DNA of 64,000 bases from Winogradskyella eckloniae (lineage in GTDB: Bacteria; Bacteroidota; Bacteroidia; Flavobacteriales; Flavobacteriaceae): positions 248,001 through 312,000 of the forward strand of contig NZ_JABRWP010000003.1 of the NCBI RefSeq assembly GCF_013249045.1, read 5' to 3'. Shown here in pieces: positions 9,132 through 17,519 of the stretch (positions within the stretch are counted from its first letter, which is position 1; each line of letters starts with the position of its first letter). A program made the translations under genes and the position numbers. Below the pieces are notes generated by a model, which saw only the letters and a program-made list of their open reading frames with translations, was not told the origin of the DNA and made no database searches.

Positions 9132-9551
9132 ATGGCAACTAACAGAACATTTACAATGTTAAAGCCTGATGCTGTTGAAAAAGGACACATTGGTGCAATA
9201 TTAGAAAAAATTACGGCTTCTGGTTTTAGAATCGTAGCAATGAAATTAACACAAATGACTAAGGCTGATGCTGAAGAATTTTACGGAATTCATAGCGAAC
9301 GTCCGTTTTTTGGAGAGTTAGTAGAATATATGACTCGTGGACCAATCGTAGCAGCTGTTTTAGAAAAAGACAATGCGGTTGAAGATTTTAGAACTTTAAT
9401 TGGTGCTACTAATCCTGCTGATGCAGCAGAAGGTACTATACGTAACATGTTTGCAGATTCAATTAGCGAAAACGCAGTTCATGGAAGTGATAGCGATGAT
9501 AATGCAGCTATTGAGAGTGCATTCCATTTTGCTGGCAGAGATATGTTTTAA
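9132..9551 (+). CDS. ndk: Nucleoside diphosphate kinase
   Basis: 139 residues, the normal NDK length. It transfers the gamma-phosphate of ATP to NDPs through a phosphohistidine. The N-terminus [17 protein letters not shown] and the active-site segment NAVHGSDS with His117 are intact, and the adjacent TIRNMFADS is typical. It is monocistronic, with a consensus promoter and its own terminator. Confidence 0.97.
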   Translation: MATNRTFTMLKPDAVEKGHIGAILEKITASGFRIVAMKLTQMTKADAEEFYGIHSERPFFGELVEYMTRGPIVAAVLEKDNAVEDFRTLIGATNPADAAEGTIRNMFADSISENAVHGSDSDDNAAIESAFHFAGRDMF

Positions 9552-9574
9552 GCAAAAAAACATTATATATTATT

Positions 9575-9606
9575 AAAGACCATCTAAACAGATGGTCTTT
9601 TTTTGT
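9575..9606 (+). terminator. ndk intrinsic terminator
   Basis: An 11-bp perfect stem AAAGACCATCT / AGATGGTCTTT (9575-9585 and 9590-9600) with loop AAAC and a following T-run, 23 bases after the ndk stop codon. Confidence 0.9.
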
Positions 9607-9819
9607 TCTTAATGTTTTCAATTTTAGTTGGGAAAAAGACATCAGGTTCGTATTATCTAAACTGTTTATACAATATTCTATTGGTACTTAATTAAGTATT
9701 GGCGATAACACGTTGGCGTATTAGTGCTATTAAAATGTATGTAAAGTCTTTGAATCATCAAGATCATCGCGATAAGATTAATACGTTTATCCCTAAATAT
9801 TATAGGTTAATGAATAAAA
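9607..9819. other. Gene-free stretch before the DUF2141/2TM operon
   Basis: The gap between ndk and the next gene is 361 bases. Apart from the ndk terminator and the direct repeats described separately, I see no gene, stable hairpin or recognisable RNA here. Two TTGGCG words occur at about 9700 and 9714, of unknown meaning. Confidence 0.5.
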
Positions 9820-9891
9820 TACAATTCATCATTAATATTTTACAATTCGGTAAGTCGGGTTTTAATAATTAGCACTTCTGTGAGATATTTG
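9820..9891 (+). promoter_or_regulatory. Two TACAATTC direct repeats 21 bp apart plus weak -7 box; candidate LytTR site
   Basis: TACAATTC occurs at 9820-9827 and again at 9841-9848, a spacing of 21 bp (two helical turns). LytTR-domain regulators such as AgrA and ComE bind pairs of about 9-bp direct repeats with this periodicity and ACAnTT-like cores. GATATTTG at 9884-9891 is one base off the TAnnTTTG -7 box, placing the repeats roughly 50 and 70 bases upstream of a likely start. The downstream operon encodes a LytTR regulator, so autoregulation is inferred. Confidence 0.5.
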
Positions 9892-9912
9892 TATCAAACA
9901 AAACCAATAATC

Positions 9913-10335
9913 ATGAATAGACTCGTAAAAATAATTGTTATTACACTCATTGGAATTTTTAGTTTTCAACTTGAAGCTCAAAATAATTTTACCATAACCG
10001 TAAAGGTCAATAAGGCTCAAAACGATGATGGTAAAATGTTTATTGCGCTTTACAATTCTGCAACCGGTTTTTTAGAGACTACTTATAAAGGTGAAATAAG
10101 TGCTATACAGAATAACGCTTGTTCGGTTACATTTAAGGATATACCAGAAGGTACATATGCTGTATCCATTTTTCATGATGAAAATGATAATGGAAAAATG
10201 GATACCAATTTTTTTGGAATACCTACTGAAGATTATGGCTGTTCTAACAATGCCACAGGATTTATGGGACCTCCAAAATGGGACGATGCAAAGTTTCAAC
10301 TAAGCACAGATAAAACAATACTAATATCACTATAA
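9913..10335 (+). CDS. Exported DUF2141 domain protein
   Basis: 140 residues from ATG 9913, which gives a proper signal peptide (MNRLVKIIVI ... LEAQ). An upstream in-frame ATG at 9880 would bury the signal and overlap the probable promoter. The DUF2141 signature is clear: VFK-like core CSVTFKDIPEGTYAVSIFHD, then ENDNGKMDTNFFGIPTEDYG. These are small periplasmic or surface beta-sandwich proteins of unknown function. It is the first gene of the 2TM two-component operon; the next gene starts 18 bases later. Confidence 0.85.
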   Translation: MNRLVKIIVITLIGIFSFQLEAQNNFTITVKVNKAQNDDGKMFIALYNSATGFLETTYKGEISAIQNNACSVTFKDIPEGTYAVSIFHDENDNGKMDTNFFGIPTEDYGCSNNATGFMGPPKWDDAKFQLSTDKTILISL

Positions 10336-10353
10336 TTAATAAAGACTAACATT

Positions 10354-10977
10354 ATGAAAAAACGATTAACCATCTTGTTTCTTGCTTTAGTAGCAGTAAC
10401 ACAAGCACAAACAACCTTTGATAAAGGTATGACTAAAGCCTTTGATTTTTGGCAAAACGGAAAGACTGACGAGGCAGAAAATATGTTTGAGCGTATAGCG
10501 AAAGCTGAGCCAGATCAATGGTTGCCAAGTTATTATATAGCTCAAATTAACAGTTTAAAAAGTTGGGAAGAAAAGGATGAAACAGTTTTAAAAGCACAAT
10601 TAAATAAAGCACAAGAGCATTTAGATTTGGCAACAGCAATTAGTGCGGATAATGCAGAGATATTAATTATGCAAGCACAGATTTATACCAATTGGGTGGT
10701 TTTTGATGGCATGACTTACGGTATGAAATATGGCGCGAAAATCACAGAATTATATAATAAAGCTTTAGAACTAGAACCAGAAAATCCAAGAGCAACCTTT
10801 TGTAAAGCAGACTGGAACTTAAATAGTGCTAAATACTTTGGGAAAGATACGACACCATTTTGTGAAGAGATTGAGACATCAATAAAACTTTTTGATACCT
10901 TTAAACCAAAGAGTGCGTTTTATCCTAATTGGGGAAAAGAGCGCGCAGAATATGTTGCAAAGGAATGTAAAGCATAA
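10354..10977 (+). CDS. Exported TPR-like protein, function unknown
   Basis: 207 residues with a signal peptide ending VTQAQ. The mature part is all-helical with TPR-like periodicity: FDFWQNGKTDEAENMFERI (about 30-48), an AQEHLDLATAIS helix, and ELYNKALELEPENPRATF (about 130-147). C-terminal cysteines are present (FCEEIE, KECKA). TPR proteins mediate protein contacts; here it would act in the periplasm. It lies between DUF2141 and the kinase, 11 bases before the latter, so it may be part of the same response. Confidence 0.7.
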   Translation: MKKRLTILFLALVAVTQAQTTFDKGMTKAFDFWQNGKTDEAENMFERIAKAEPDQWLPSYYIAQINSLKSWEEKDETVLKAQLNKAQEHLDLATAISADNAEILIMQAQIYTNWVVFDGMTYGMKYGAKITELYNKALELEPENPRATFCKADWNLNSAKYFGKDTTPFCEEIETSIKLFDTFKPKSAFYPNWGKERAEYVAKECKA

Positions 10978-10988
10978 TTAATTCTAAG

Positions 10989-12341
10989 ATGAAAAAGTCA
11001 TTAAAAAAAATCGCATTAACGTTTACTATAGGAACAGGTGTATTTGTAGTAGGACACTTATTTTCTGGAGGTTTTAACTTTAAATCCGTTAATGAGTTTT
11101 TAATTGACTTTGGGTTTTATCAGCTCTATGCCTTTGTATTAGGCTATTCTAATATGGCGTTTTTTAATTATATGGAACAACGTCACTGGAAAACAGGTGA
11201 TACCATAAAACGCATTATATATGGCATAATTGGGAGTACAAATATTACAATTATTGGCATCTTTATATTGAGACTTTTCACTGCAATGGTGTTGTATGAT
11301 TATGATTTTGAAACCTTTATAAACAACGAATCATGGAAAGGGTATTCCTTTGGGCTATGGATCACTCTGACAATTGTTACTATTTTTCATGTTATTTATT
11401 TTTATAACAAGTACCAAAAAAATAAAATAAAAGAGCAAAAGGTTATTGCAGGTACAGCTAGCGCAAAATTCGATGCTCTAAAAAACCAATTAGATCCACA
11501 TTTTTTATTTAACAGTCTTAATGTATTAACGAGTTTAATTGAAGAAAATCCTAAAAATGCGCAAAAATTTACAACCTCATTATCTAAGGTCTATCGTTAT
11601 GTTTTAGAGCAAAAAAGTAAAGAATTGGTAACTGTAGATGAGGAATTAAATTTTGCTAGAACGTACATGTCGCTTTTAAAAATGCGCTTTGAGGATAGTA
11701 TTATTTTCGAAATTCCTGATAAAGCATCAAATCCAGAGAGTAAAGTAGTGCCACTATCCTTACAATTACTTTTAGAGAATGCAGTAAAGCACAATATGGT
11801 TACTTCGAATAAACCTTTGCATGTAACCATTTACGAAGATGGAAATCATTTGGTAGTGATGAATAATCTGCAACCCAAACAAATTGTAAAAAAGAGTAGT
11901 GGAGTTGGACTAGAAAATATTAAGCAACGTTACAGTTTATTATCTAAACGAAAAGTACACATCAATCAAAGAGAAAAGGACTTTGCAGTTGCAATTCCTA
12001 TGCTCACAAAACAAATATCAGTTATGAGAACAACACAAAAATCACAAACGCGTCTTAATGACGATTATGTAAAAGCACGAAAACGCGTAGAAGAATTAAA
12101 AGCTTTTTATTACAGTTTAATTTCTTATGTATTTGTTATTCCGTTTTTAGTATTTATTTGGTACACCTATTCGTACTATACGATACAATGGTTTTGGTTT
12201 CCGGCATTTGGTTGGGGTTTAAGTTTGGTTTTTCAGGCATACCGCGTTTTTGTAGATGATGGCGCTTTAGGTTCTAGTTGGGAAAAACGTAAAATTGAAG
12301 AATATATGAGCAAAGAGAATCAAAAAAGCCGCTGGAATTAA
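10989..12341 (+). CDS. LytS/YehU-type sensor histidine kinase with C-terminal 2TM domain
   Basis: 450 residues. Four hydrophobic segments lie in the first 145 residues. A His_kinase domain follows, with the phospho-acceptor in LDPHFLFNSLNVL (His171), the N-box LLENAVKHNM (about 260-269) and the G-box SGVGLENIKQR (about 304-314). After residue 350 comes an unusual extra 2TM domain: a basic helix (YVKARKRVEELKAFYYSL), two membrane spans, and a conserved tail SSWEKRKIEEYMSKE. The same layout makes up each of the next three small genes. It probably phosphorylates the LytTR regulator encoded four genes downstream. The stimulus is unknown. Confidence 0.93.
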   Translation: MKKSLKKIALTFTIGTGVFVVGHLFSGGFNFKSVNEFLIDFGFYQLYAFVLGYSNMAFFNYMEQRHWKTGDTIKRIIYGIIGSTNITIIGIFILRLFTAMVLYDYDFETFINNESWKGYSFGLWITLTIVTIFHVIYFYNKYQKNKIKEQKVIAGTASAKFDALKNQLDPHFLFNSLNVLTSLIEENPKNAQKFTTSLSKVYRYVLEQKSKELVTVDEELNFARTYMSLLKMRFEDSIIFEIPDKASNPESKVVPLSLQLLLENAVKHNMVTSNKPLHVTIYEDGNHLVVMNNLQPKQIVKKSSGVGLENIKQRYSLLSKRKVHINQREKDFAVAIPMLTKQISVMRTTQKSQTRLNDDYVKARKRVEELKAFYYSLISYVFVIPFLVFIWYTYSYYTIQWFWFPAFGWGLSLVFQAYRVFVDDGALGSSWEKRKIEEYMSKENQKSRWN

Positions 12342-12398
12342 AGGTGAAGATCTAATCATCTATTGTGGATTATAAAAAAGAGTAAACAAGACCATACA

Positions 12399-12713
12399 AT
12401 GAAAACAGAAGATTTTAAATTAATGAAGGCTAAAAACAAAGTTGAAAAACTGAAGCGTTTTTACAATCATCTTATCGTATATCTCCTCATAAATACGGTT
12501 ATTACGGCTGTTAAAGTCATGAACAACATGAATAATGGAGAAACTTTTAATGAGGCTTTCTTTGATTTATCAACCTTAATGACTTGGATGGTTTGGGGCA
12601 TAGTCCTTGCTATTCATGCGTTTTCTGTATTTGGCCTTCCGCTTATAGTGGGTGACGATTGGGAAGAGCGCAAAATTGAAAAGTATATGAAAGACGAATT
12701 ACAAAATGATTAA
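12399..12713 (+). CDS. 2TM domain protein, paralogue 1
   Basis: 104 residues from ATG 12399; a longer frame from 12363 starts with TTG and lacks support. The layout is a basic amphipathic helix (KAKNKVEKLKRFYNHL), two membrane spans (about 26-45 and 62-85) and the tail DDWEERKIEKYMKDEL. This matches the 2TM family (PF13239 type), which is also the C-terminal domain of the kinase just upstream. The repeated architecture suggests interaction with, or modulation of, the kinase; that is inference. The next paralogue starts 11 bases downstream. Confidence 0.85.
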   Translation: MKTEDFKLMKAKNKVEKLKRFYNHLIVYLLINTVITAVKVMNNMNNGETFNEAFFDLSTLMTWMVWGIVLAIHAFSVFGLPLIVGDDWEERKIEKYMKDELQND

Positions 12714-12724
12714 ATACTAATACA

Positions 12725-13069
12725 ATGGAAAAATACCATATAGAACCTTATGAAGACCGTGAAGATACTCGGGATTTTAGAAAAGAAGAAGCGTATTTAA
12801 GAGCTAAGAAAAAAGTTGATGCAATTGTTGGTTTTTATTGGCACTTAGCTGTTTACGTAGTTGTAAATGTATTCTTAATTATATTAATTGGCGTGAACTC
12901 TAGTGATGGATTTACTGGTTTTGGACCTTATGCCACAGCAGTTTTTTGGGGCATTGGTTTACTGTTTCATTTTCTTGGAGTTTTTGGTACAAATTTTTTG
13001 TTTGGAAAAAATTGGGAGCAGAGGAAAATTGAAGAGTATATGGAGAAAGAACGCAAACATTGGGAGTAG
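12725..13069 (+). CDS. 2TM domain protein, paralogue 2
   Basis: 114 residues with an acidic N-terminus (EPYEDREDTRDF), then the family helix AYLRAKKKVDAIVGFYWHL, two membrane spans and the tail KNWEQRKIEEYMEKERKHWE. It is the second of three consecutive 2TM genes. The conserved W-E-x-R-K-I-E-x-Y-M motif is nearly identical to that of the kinase C-terminus. Function is unknown; the membrane location is predicted. Confidence 0.85.
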   Translation: MEKYHIEPYEDREDTRDFRKEEAYLRAKKKVDAIVGFYWHLAVYVVVNVFLIILIGVNSSDGFTGFGPYATAVFWGIGLLFHFLGVFGTNFLFGKNWEQRKIEEYMEKERKHWE

Positions 13070-13108
13070 TTTAAGCCATCTAGACAGTACAGTCTGAGAA
13101 AAACTAAT

Positions 13109-13456
13109 ATGAAAAAAAACGTTCAAATTACTGAAACTATGACGTCTCAAGAAAAAGAAATTTATAGAAAGGCTAAAGAAAAAGTTAGACGTGTTAAGAT
13201 TTTTTACCTTCATTTAGCACTGTATCTTGTGGTGGTCGCTCTACTTTTGTATAATTTATATATAGTTTCCGGACCTTATAAAAACAATATAATAAGTTTA
13301 AATCTAAGTGTATTAGTCGCATGGACCGTTTTCATCAGTTTACATGGTATAAACGTTTTTAAAAGAAAGCAAATTTTTAATAAAAATTGGGAAGACGAAA
13401 AAATTAAAGGATTTTTAAAAGAAGAAAAAGAAGAAGAGTCTACATTCTGGGAATAA
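13109..13456 (+). CDS. 2TM domain protein, paralogue 3 (divergent)
   Basis: 115 residues. The N-terminal helix IYRKAKEKVRRVKIFYLHL and two membrane spans are as in its neighbours, but the tail is more diverged (KNWEDEKIKGFLKEEKEEE ... FWE): the Arg-Lys of the motif is replaced and the acidic end is longer. It ends 41 bases before the response regulator gene, completing the kinase-2TM-2TM-2TM-regulator order. Confidence 0.83.
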   Translation: MKKNVQITETMTSQEKEIYRKAKEKVRRVKIFYLHLALYLVVVALLLYNLYIVSGPYKNNIISLNLSVLVAWTVFISLHGINVFKRKQIFNKNWEDEKIKGFLKEEKEEESTFWE

Positions 13457-13497
13457 AACAGAATAGACCAAAGCATCTTAAGTAAGTACAGAATACT

Positions 13498-14253
13498 ATG
13501 AATATTATAATTATAGAAGACGAGAAACCTTCAGCAAGACGTTTGCAACGCATGCTCAAGGCAGTAAATTTAAATGCAAACACTATGTTGCATTCTGTAG
13601 AGGAATCTATAGAATGGTTTAAAAATAACGTTCACCCAGATTTAATTTTTTTAGACATTCAGTTGAGTGACGGTTTGTCGTTTGAGATTTTTGAAGCAGT
13701 GGAAATTAAATCGGCCGTAATTTTTACCACAGCCTATGACGAGTATGCATTACAAGCTTTTAAACTTAATAGTATCGATTATTTATTAAAACCCATAGAT
13801 GAGGATGATTTAACAACAGCGGTTAATAAATACAAAGGTAGAACGCCTCAAAAACAGTCGGTTACTTTAGATTTTAATGACATTAAGAACCTACTGGTAA
13901 ATCCTTTAGAACGCGAGTATAAAAAACGCTTTTCAGTAAAAGTAGGTCAGCATTTAAAGCTTATAAATATTGAAGATATAGAATGTATTTACAGTGAAAA
14001 CAAAGGAACTTATGCGTTTACTAGTGAAGGACGAAATTATTTGTTAGATGCCACATTAGATCAGCTTGAAGACGAATTAGAACCAGATGTATTTTTCCGT
14101 ATTAGTAGAAAATTCTATATAAATATCAATGCCATAAAAGATATTGTTAGCTATACTAATTCTAGACTAGAGATAAAGTTAAACCGCTTTAATGAGCAGC
14201 AAATTATAGTTGCTAGAGAACGTGTTAAGGATTTTAAAAATTGGTTAGAGTAA
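13498..14253 (+). CDS. LytTR-type response regulator (REC + LytTR)
   Basis: 251 residues. The receiver domain (1-115) has acidic residues E7, D8, E9, phospho-acceptor Asp53 (LIFLDIQLSDG), the Thr of FTTAYDEYA and the Lys of LLKPID. The LytTR DNA-binding domain (about 140-250) shows FSVKVGQHLKLINIEDIECIY ... FFRISRKFYININAI. It is the cognate regulator of the LytS-type kinase in this operon. LytTR proteins bind paired direct repeats; the two TACAATTC copies at 9820 and 9841 are a natural target. It converges with the J-domain gene only 10 bases away, without a visible terminator. Confidence 0.95.
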   Translation: MNIIIIEDEKPSARRLQRMLKAVNLNANTMLHSVEESIEWFKNNVHPDLIFLDIQLSDGLSFEIFEAVEIKSAVIFTTAYDEYALQAFKLNSIDYLLKPIDEDDLTTAVNKYKGRTPQKQSVTLDFNDIKNLLVNPLEREYKKRFSVKVGQHLKLINIEDIECIYSENKGTYAFTSEGRNYLLDATLDQLEDELEPDVFFRISRKFYININAIKDIVSYTNSRLEIKLNRFNEQQIIVARERVKDFKNWLE

Positions 14254-14263
14254 ATACAGACTG

Positions 14264-14722
14264 TTATATGCCGTCTAATATTCCGCCAACAATATCGCCT
14301 AGTATTTCTCCAATGCCTTCTGCAGAATCTCCTATGCCGTCTAAAGTTTCAGCGCCTAAAATAGCTCCTTCAACACCAGCTTCTATAAAAATGTCTAACA
14401 AAAATAAATCTGGAAAACTTAACTCGCTATAGGTTTTAGATTTTGATTTGGCTTCTTTTTGCCATTCTGTATATTGCGCTTTATGTTCAATAACAATAGG
14501 TACGTTATTCTGTTTTGCTTGTAGCAGTTCATCATATATTTTTCTTTTTTCTATGGTAGATAATATATCAAATGCTTCAACTAAAGCTTCAAATTTTTCT
14601 GCGGCTTCAGGTGTTTTATTGTTATCAGGATGATAAATGGCAATTTCTCTTCGGAATGCTTTTTTTATGGTTTCAAGATTTGCAGTCGTCTCAATTTTTA
14701 GTAACTCATAGTGATTATTCAT
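14264..14722 (-). CDS. Short J-domain protein with glycine-rich C-terminal tail
   Basis: 152 residues from ATG 14722 (MNNHYELLKI); an ATG three codons earlier is also possible. The J-domain (about 3-65) has the HPD motif in IAIYHPDNNKT and the closing helix EKRKIYDELL, so it should stimulate a DnaK-type Hsp70. There is no Gly/Phe, zinc-finger or substrate domain of classic DnaJ. After a charged linker the last 40 residues are Gly/Ile/Ala-rich with GxxxG-like spacing (GAILGAETLDGIG ... GDIVGGILDGI), resembling membrane-active glycine zippers. The client is unknown. Confidence 0.8.
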   Translation of the reverse strand: MNNHYELLKIETTANLETIKKAFRREIAIYHPDNNKTPEAAEKFEALVEAFDILSTIEKRKIYDELLQAKQNNVPIVIEHKAQYTEWQKEAKSKSKTYSELSFPDLFLLDIFIEAGVEGAILGAETLDGIGDSAEGIGEILGDIVGGILDGI

Positions 14723-14934
14723 GGTAATCAATGTTTTGTTTAGTGTATTAGTAGGCGATACGTCTTATTTGTTACAATTTTTGTTTTATCAGATGGTGTA
14801 AATTAATATTATCCGCTAAAAAGTGTAGCTCTAGTGCTATTTTTTTTGAGGTCATATACGCACAAAGAAAGTTGAAAATTAGTTGACAACCAAAGACGTG
14901 GTTTGACCTTCATTTTGAGTTTTAGTCTTAAAAC

Positions 14935-15516
14935 CTAATGCTGCGCATTATTATATAAAGCAATGGCTTTTAAATAATTTTGAGCGCCTTGCAGACTCAT
15001 ATCATGTACAAAACCATCTAATTCAGGATGATTAATCTCAATCCAACCCACAAGATCATTTACTTGATTGGCCCAAACATCCCAATTAATATTTCTGCAG
15101 TTGAGCTCTTCTATCCTTGTTATTTTCCCTGACTTAAATTGAAACTCATAATTACAAATCATGGGATTGTTCTTTAAAAATTCAAACTTTGAACAACTTA
15201 TAGATACAGTAGCTATGATTGCTTTCTCAGATTTTTTTAAGGAAATTAGTTTGTAATCTGGCTTAAAAACAGAATCCCATTTAAATTGCTTATAATAATT
15301 TTCTTTTGTGAAATTAGTTATGTAGTCGCCATATACTGTGGTAAGACTGTCATCAATAACATTTTTAACTTGAAGAAAATTAGAAGATTGAAAGCCATCA
15401 TAATAGTTTTCTACAAGTTGCGTGTTGGTTATTTTATTTTCAGAACATCCAATACTTATAAACACTATGAAGAGTAATACAAGTATCTTTTGTCGTTCTG
15501 CTAACTTAATCTTCAT
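14935..15516 (-). CDS. Hypothetical lipoprotein
   Basis: 193 residues from ATG 15516, which gives a lipoprotein signal ending VFISIGC (Cys24); in-frame ATGs at 15525 and 15552 are alternatives. The first 100 mature residues (VENYYDGFQSSNFLQVKNVIDD ... DYKLISLKKSEKAIIATVSISC) look like a small NTF2-like or DUF4878-type fold, but I cannot assign a family with confidence. The start overlaps the end of the LETM1-like gene by 11 bases, implying coupled translation. Confidence 0.65.
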   Translation of the reverse strand: MKIKLAERQKILVLLFIVFISIGCSENKITNTQLVENYYDGFQSSNFLQVKNVIDDSLTTVYGDYITNFTKENYYKQFKWDSVFKPDYKLISLKKSEKAIIATVSISCSKFEFLKNNPMICNYEFQFKSGKITRIEELNCRNINWDVWANQVNDLVGWIEINHPELDGFVHDMSLQGAQNYLKAIALYNNAQH

Positions 15517-16696
15517 TTGATTCATCTTTATCCTCAATTCTATTTTCGTCAAAAGCAGAAGGCAACAATTTAGGGATAAACTTCACAAATAAAGGGAGCA
15601 GCAGCATGCCTCCTGGTAACATAAAAATGGCTAAACTAGGTATGGACTTAAATATGTCTAATAACTGTGTTTGAATTTTTTTCTGCTCATCATCGCTTAG
15701 GTTTCGTTGTGTCGATTGCGCTAATAGCGTCATGGCTTCTTTACTTTCAGACAATTCCTTAATTAATCGTTTACTGTTACGCGTAATGAGTTTAGATACG
15801 ACTTTGCTGCTATTGTCGTAAAAACTTTGTGCTAAGTTTTTAGAACTTAAAAAGGCAACATCGTCTTTATGTTCGTCATAAAAAAGATTAATATCGTTAA
15901 CCGATTGTGCTATGACGTCATTATCTAAGGTTAAGTCATTTTTTAATCGCAATAAGAATTCGCGTTCTTCGGTATCAATTATTTTATCTGACCAAGATGC
16001 CATGCACACCAAATCAATAACATATAGTTTTTCAAATGGTTCTGTAATTACAGAAATAGCATCATTATAAGATGGCAATTCTGAATTTTTATGCCTTATT
16101 GAGCCTTCAAATAACTTTATTAGATTTTCATCATACTCTGTTTTTTCGGACTTATTATCAATTACCGAGAAAACTATAGTTTCTAGAGCAGATTCTAATG
16201 AATTTACGTAAGATTTAATATTAGTTTCTACTTTAAGAAAACGTTGATATCCTAAAATATCCACAAACAAAAGAGCATTAATTAGAAAATAATTAAAACT
16301 TTTTGAAATAATATTATCATCGATATGAATACGCTTATGGATCATCTTTTCGAGCAAACTATCTGGTGTTTTATCGCCAAATAATTCTTCAAAAAATGAG
16401 CGTTTTTGTGCACTAATAGTTTTGTAATATCTAATAAGACTATTAATAAAATCTTCTTCAGGATTTACTTTGCTATAAATGAAATAGTAGGTAAGGAGTA
16501 GATTGATCTTACAACGCTCTTCTTCAGTAAAATCAAAGGGTTTAACAATATCTAGTACAACTTTAATATTGCTGCCATAAATAAATCCCGCTTGTTTTAA
16601 GCGATTGTAAAACTCATAATTATTGGTTTCAGAATACGTCGTTTTTGAAACTTGATTGAGTAGTTTTTTTATCCAGCCATTAGCTGATGGATTCAT
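15506..16696 (-). CDS. LETM1-related protein
   Basis: 396 residues, mostly helical. The C-terminus contains a LETM1-like segment, KSIPSLAIFMLPGGMLLLPL near residues 345-364, followed by FVKFIPKLLPSAFDENR. In mitochondrial LETM1 the equivalent motif follows a membrane helix. Residues about 205-260 (EPFEKLYVIDLVCMASWSDK, IDTEEREFL) resemble a TerB-like acidic helical unit. Bacteroidota homologues are annotated LETM1-related biofilm-associated protein; I know no mechanism. It overlaps the following lipoprotein gene and is probably transcribed with it. Confidence 0.75.
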   Translation of the reverse strand: MNPSANGWIKKLLNQVSKTTYSETNNYEFYNRLKQAGFIYGSNIKVVLDIVKPFDFTEEERCKINLLLTYYFIYSKVNPEEDFINSLIRYYKTISAQKRSFFEELFGDKTPDSLLEKMIHKRIHIDDNIISKSFNYFLINALLFVDILGYQRFLKVETNIKSYVNSLESALETIVFSVIDNKSEKTEYDENLIKLFEGSIRHKNSELPSYNDAISVITEPFEKLYVIDLVCMASWSDKIIDTEEREFLLRLKNDLTLDNDVIAQSVNDINLFYDEHKDDVAFLSSKNLAQSFYDNSSKVVSKLITRNSKRLIKELSESKEAMTLLAQSTQRNLSDDEQKKIQTQLLDIFKSIPSLAIFMLPGGMLLLPLFVKFIPKLLPSAFDENRIEDKDESNED

Positions 16697-16840
16697 AACA
16701 TTCGATTTGTACCCACAAATTTAAATTATTATGACGAAAAATGAATCATTTATTTCATTAACAACTTTTTTTAAAACCACCCTTTACATTTTTTCGTAGG
16801 TAGAACAGAGACACAATTAATTAACAAATTCTCAAAAATT

Positions 16841-17494
16841 ATGAAAAAAACAAAATTTTTAATCGCAACAGCAATATTAGGTATTGCAACATTTGTTGCC
16901 ATTGCTGCGGATCATATCGATGCTCCAGCAGTACAAGGTGGAACTAGTGACATCACGGATTTTTATGCCTTTCAAGGTGAAGACGCAGCCAACATTGCTT
17001 TTGTCGCAAATGTTCAAGGTCTATTGGGTTCTGGGAGTGACACTCAAAATGCAGCATTTGATGAAAATGTACTCATAGAATTTAATATTGATACCAATGG
17101 TGATAATGTTGAAGATTTGGTAATACAAGCAACTCCAAGAGATGGTAAAATGTATTTCTTTGGTCCTGTGACGCCTAGCCAAACAGGATTAAATAGTACA
17201 ATAGCAACGACAACGCCTAATATGGCTTCTGTTGATATTACAGCTTATGGAGCCTCTGCAATTGTAGAAAATGCAAATGGTATGAAATTCTTTGCAGGCC
17301 CTAGAGATGATCCATTCTTTATGGATTTTGCGCAATACGGACAAATAATTGGTGGTAATGCTTCGAGCTTTAACAATCCTGGTACAGATACCTTTGCTGG
17401 TACAAATGTTATGTCTGTAGTTGTAGAAGTACCAAAATCTATGATTGGTAGCTCAGGAACTATTAATACTTGGGTAGAATCTAAAAGAAAATAA
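16841..17494 (+). CDS. Exported DUF4331 protein, N-terminal-half type
   Basis: 217 residues. After a signal peptide the mature start reads DHIDAPAVQGGTSDITDFYAF, the hallmark of DUF4331, followed by FVANVQGLLG and EFNIDTNGDNVEDL. Family members are often more than 400 residues and have a second half with a GRPLVN-type segment. Here that half is absent, and the next gene supplies something like it. It opens a three-gene plus-strand operon. Function is unknown; DUF4331 genes often lie near ECF sigma factors, as here. Confidence 0.85.
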   Translation: MKKTKFLIATAILGIATFVAIAADHIDAPAVQGGTSDITDFYAFQGEDAANIAFVANVQGLLGSGSDTQNAAFDENVLIEFNIDTNGDNVEDLVIQATPRDGKMYFFGPVTPSQTGLNSTIATTTPNMASVDITAYGASAIVENANGMKFFAGPRDDPFFMDFAQYGQIIGGNASSFNNPGTDTFAGTNVMSVVVEVPKSMIGSSGTINTWVESKRK

Positions 17495-17519
17495 TAACAA
17501 AACTTAAAAATATTTACAG

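Noticed and set aside
9820..9848. CRISPR-like repeats
   Set aside because: There are only two 8-base copies 21 bp apart; a regulator site fits better and no cas genes are present.
16773..16804. ECF-type promoter before the first DUF4331 gene (ACCCTTT ... CGTAGG)
   Set aside because: I could not find a matching pair upstream of the sigma operon or yceI, so the match is not supported.
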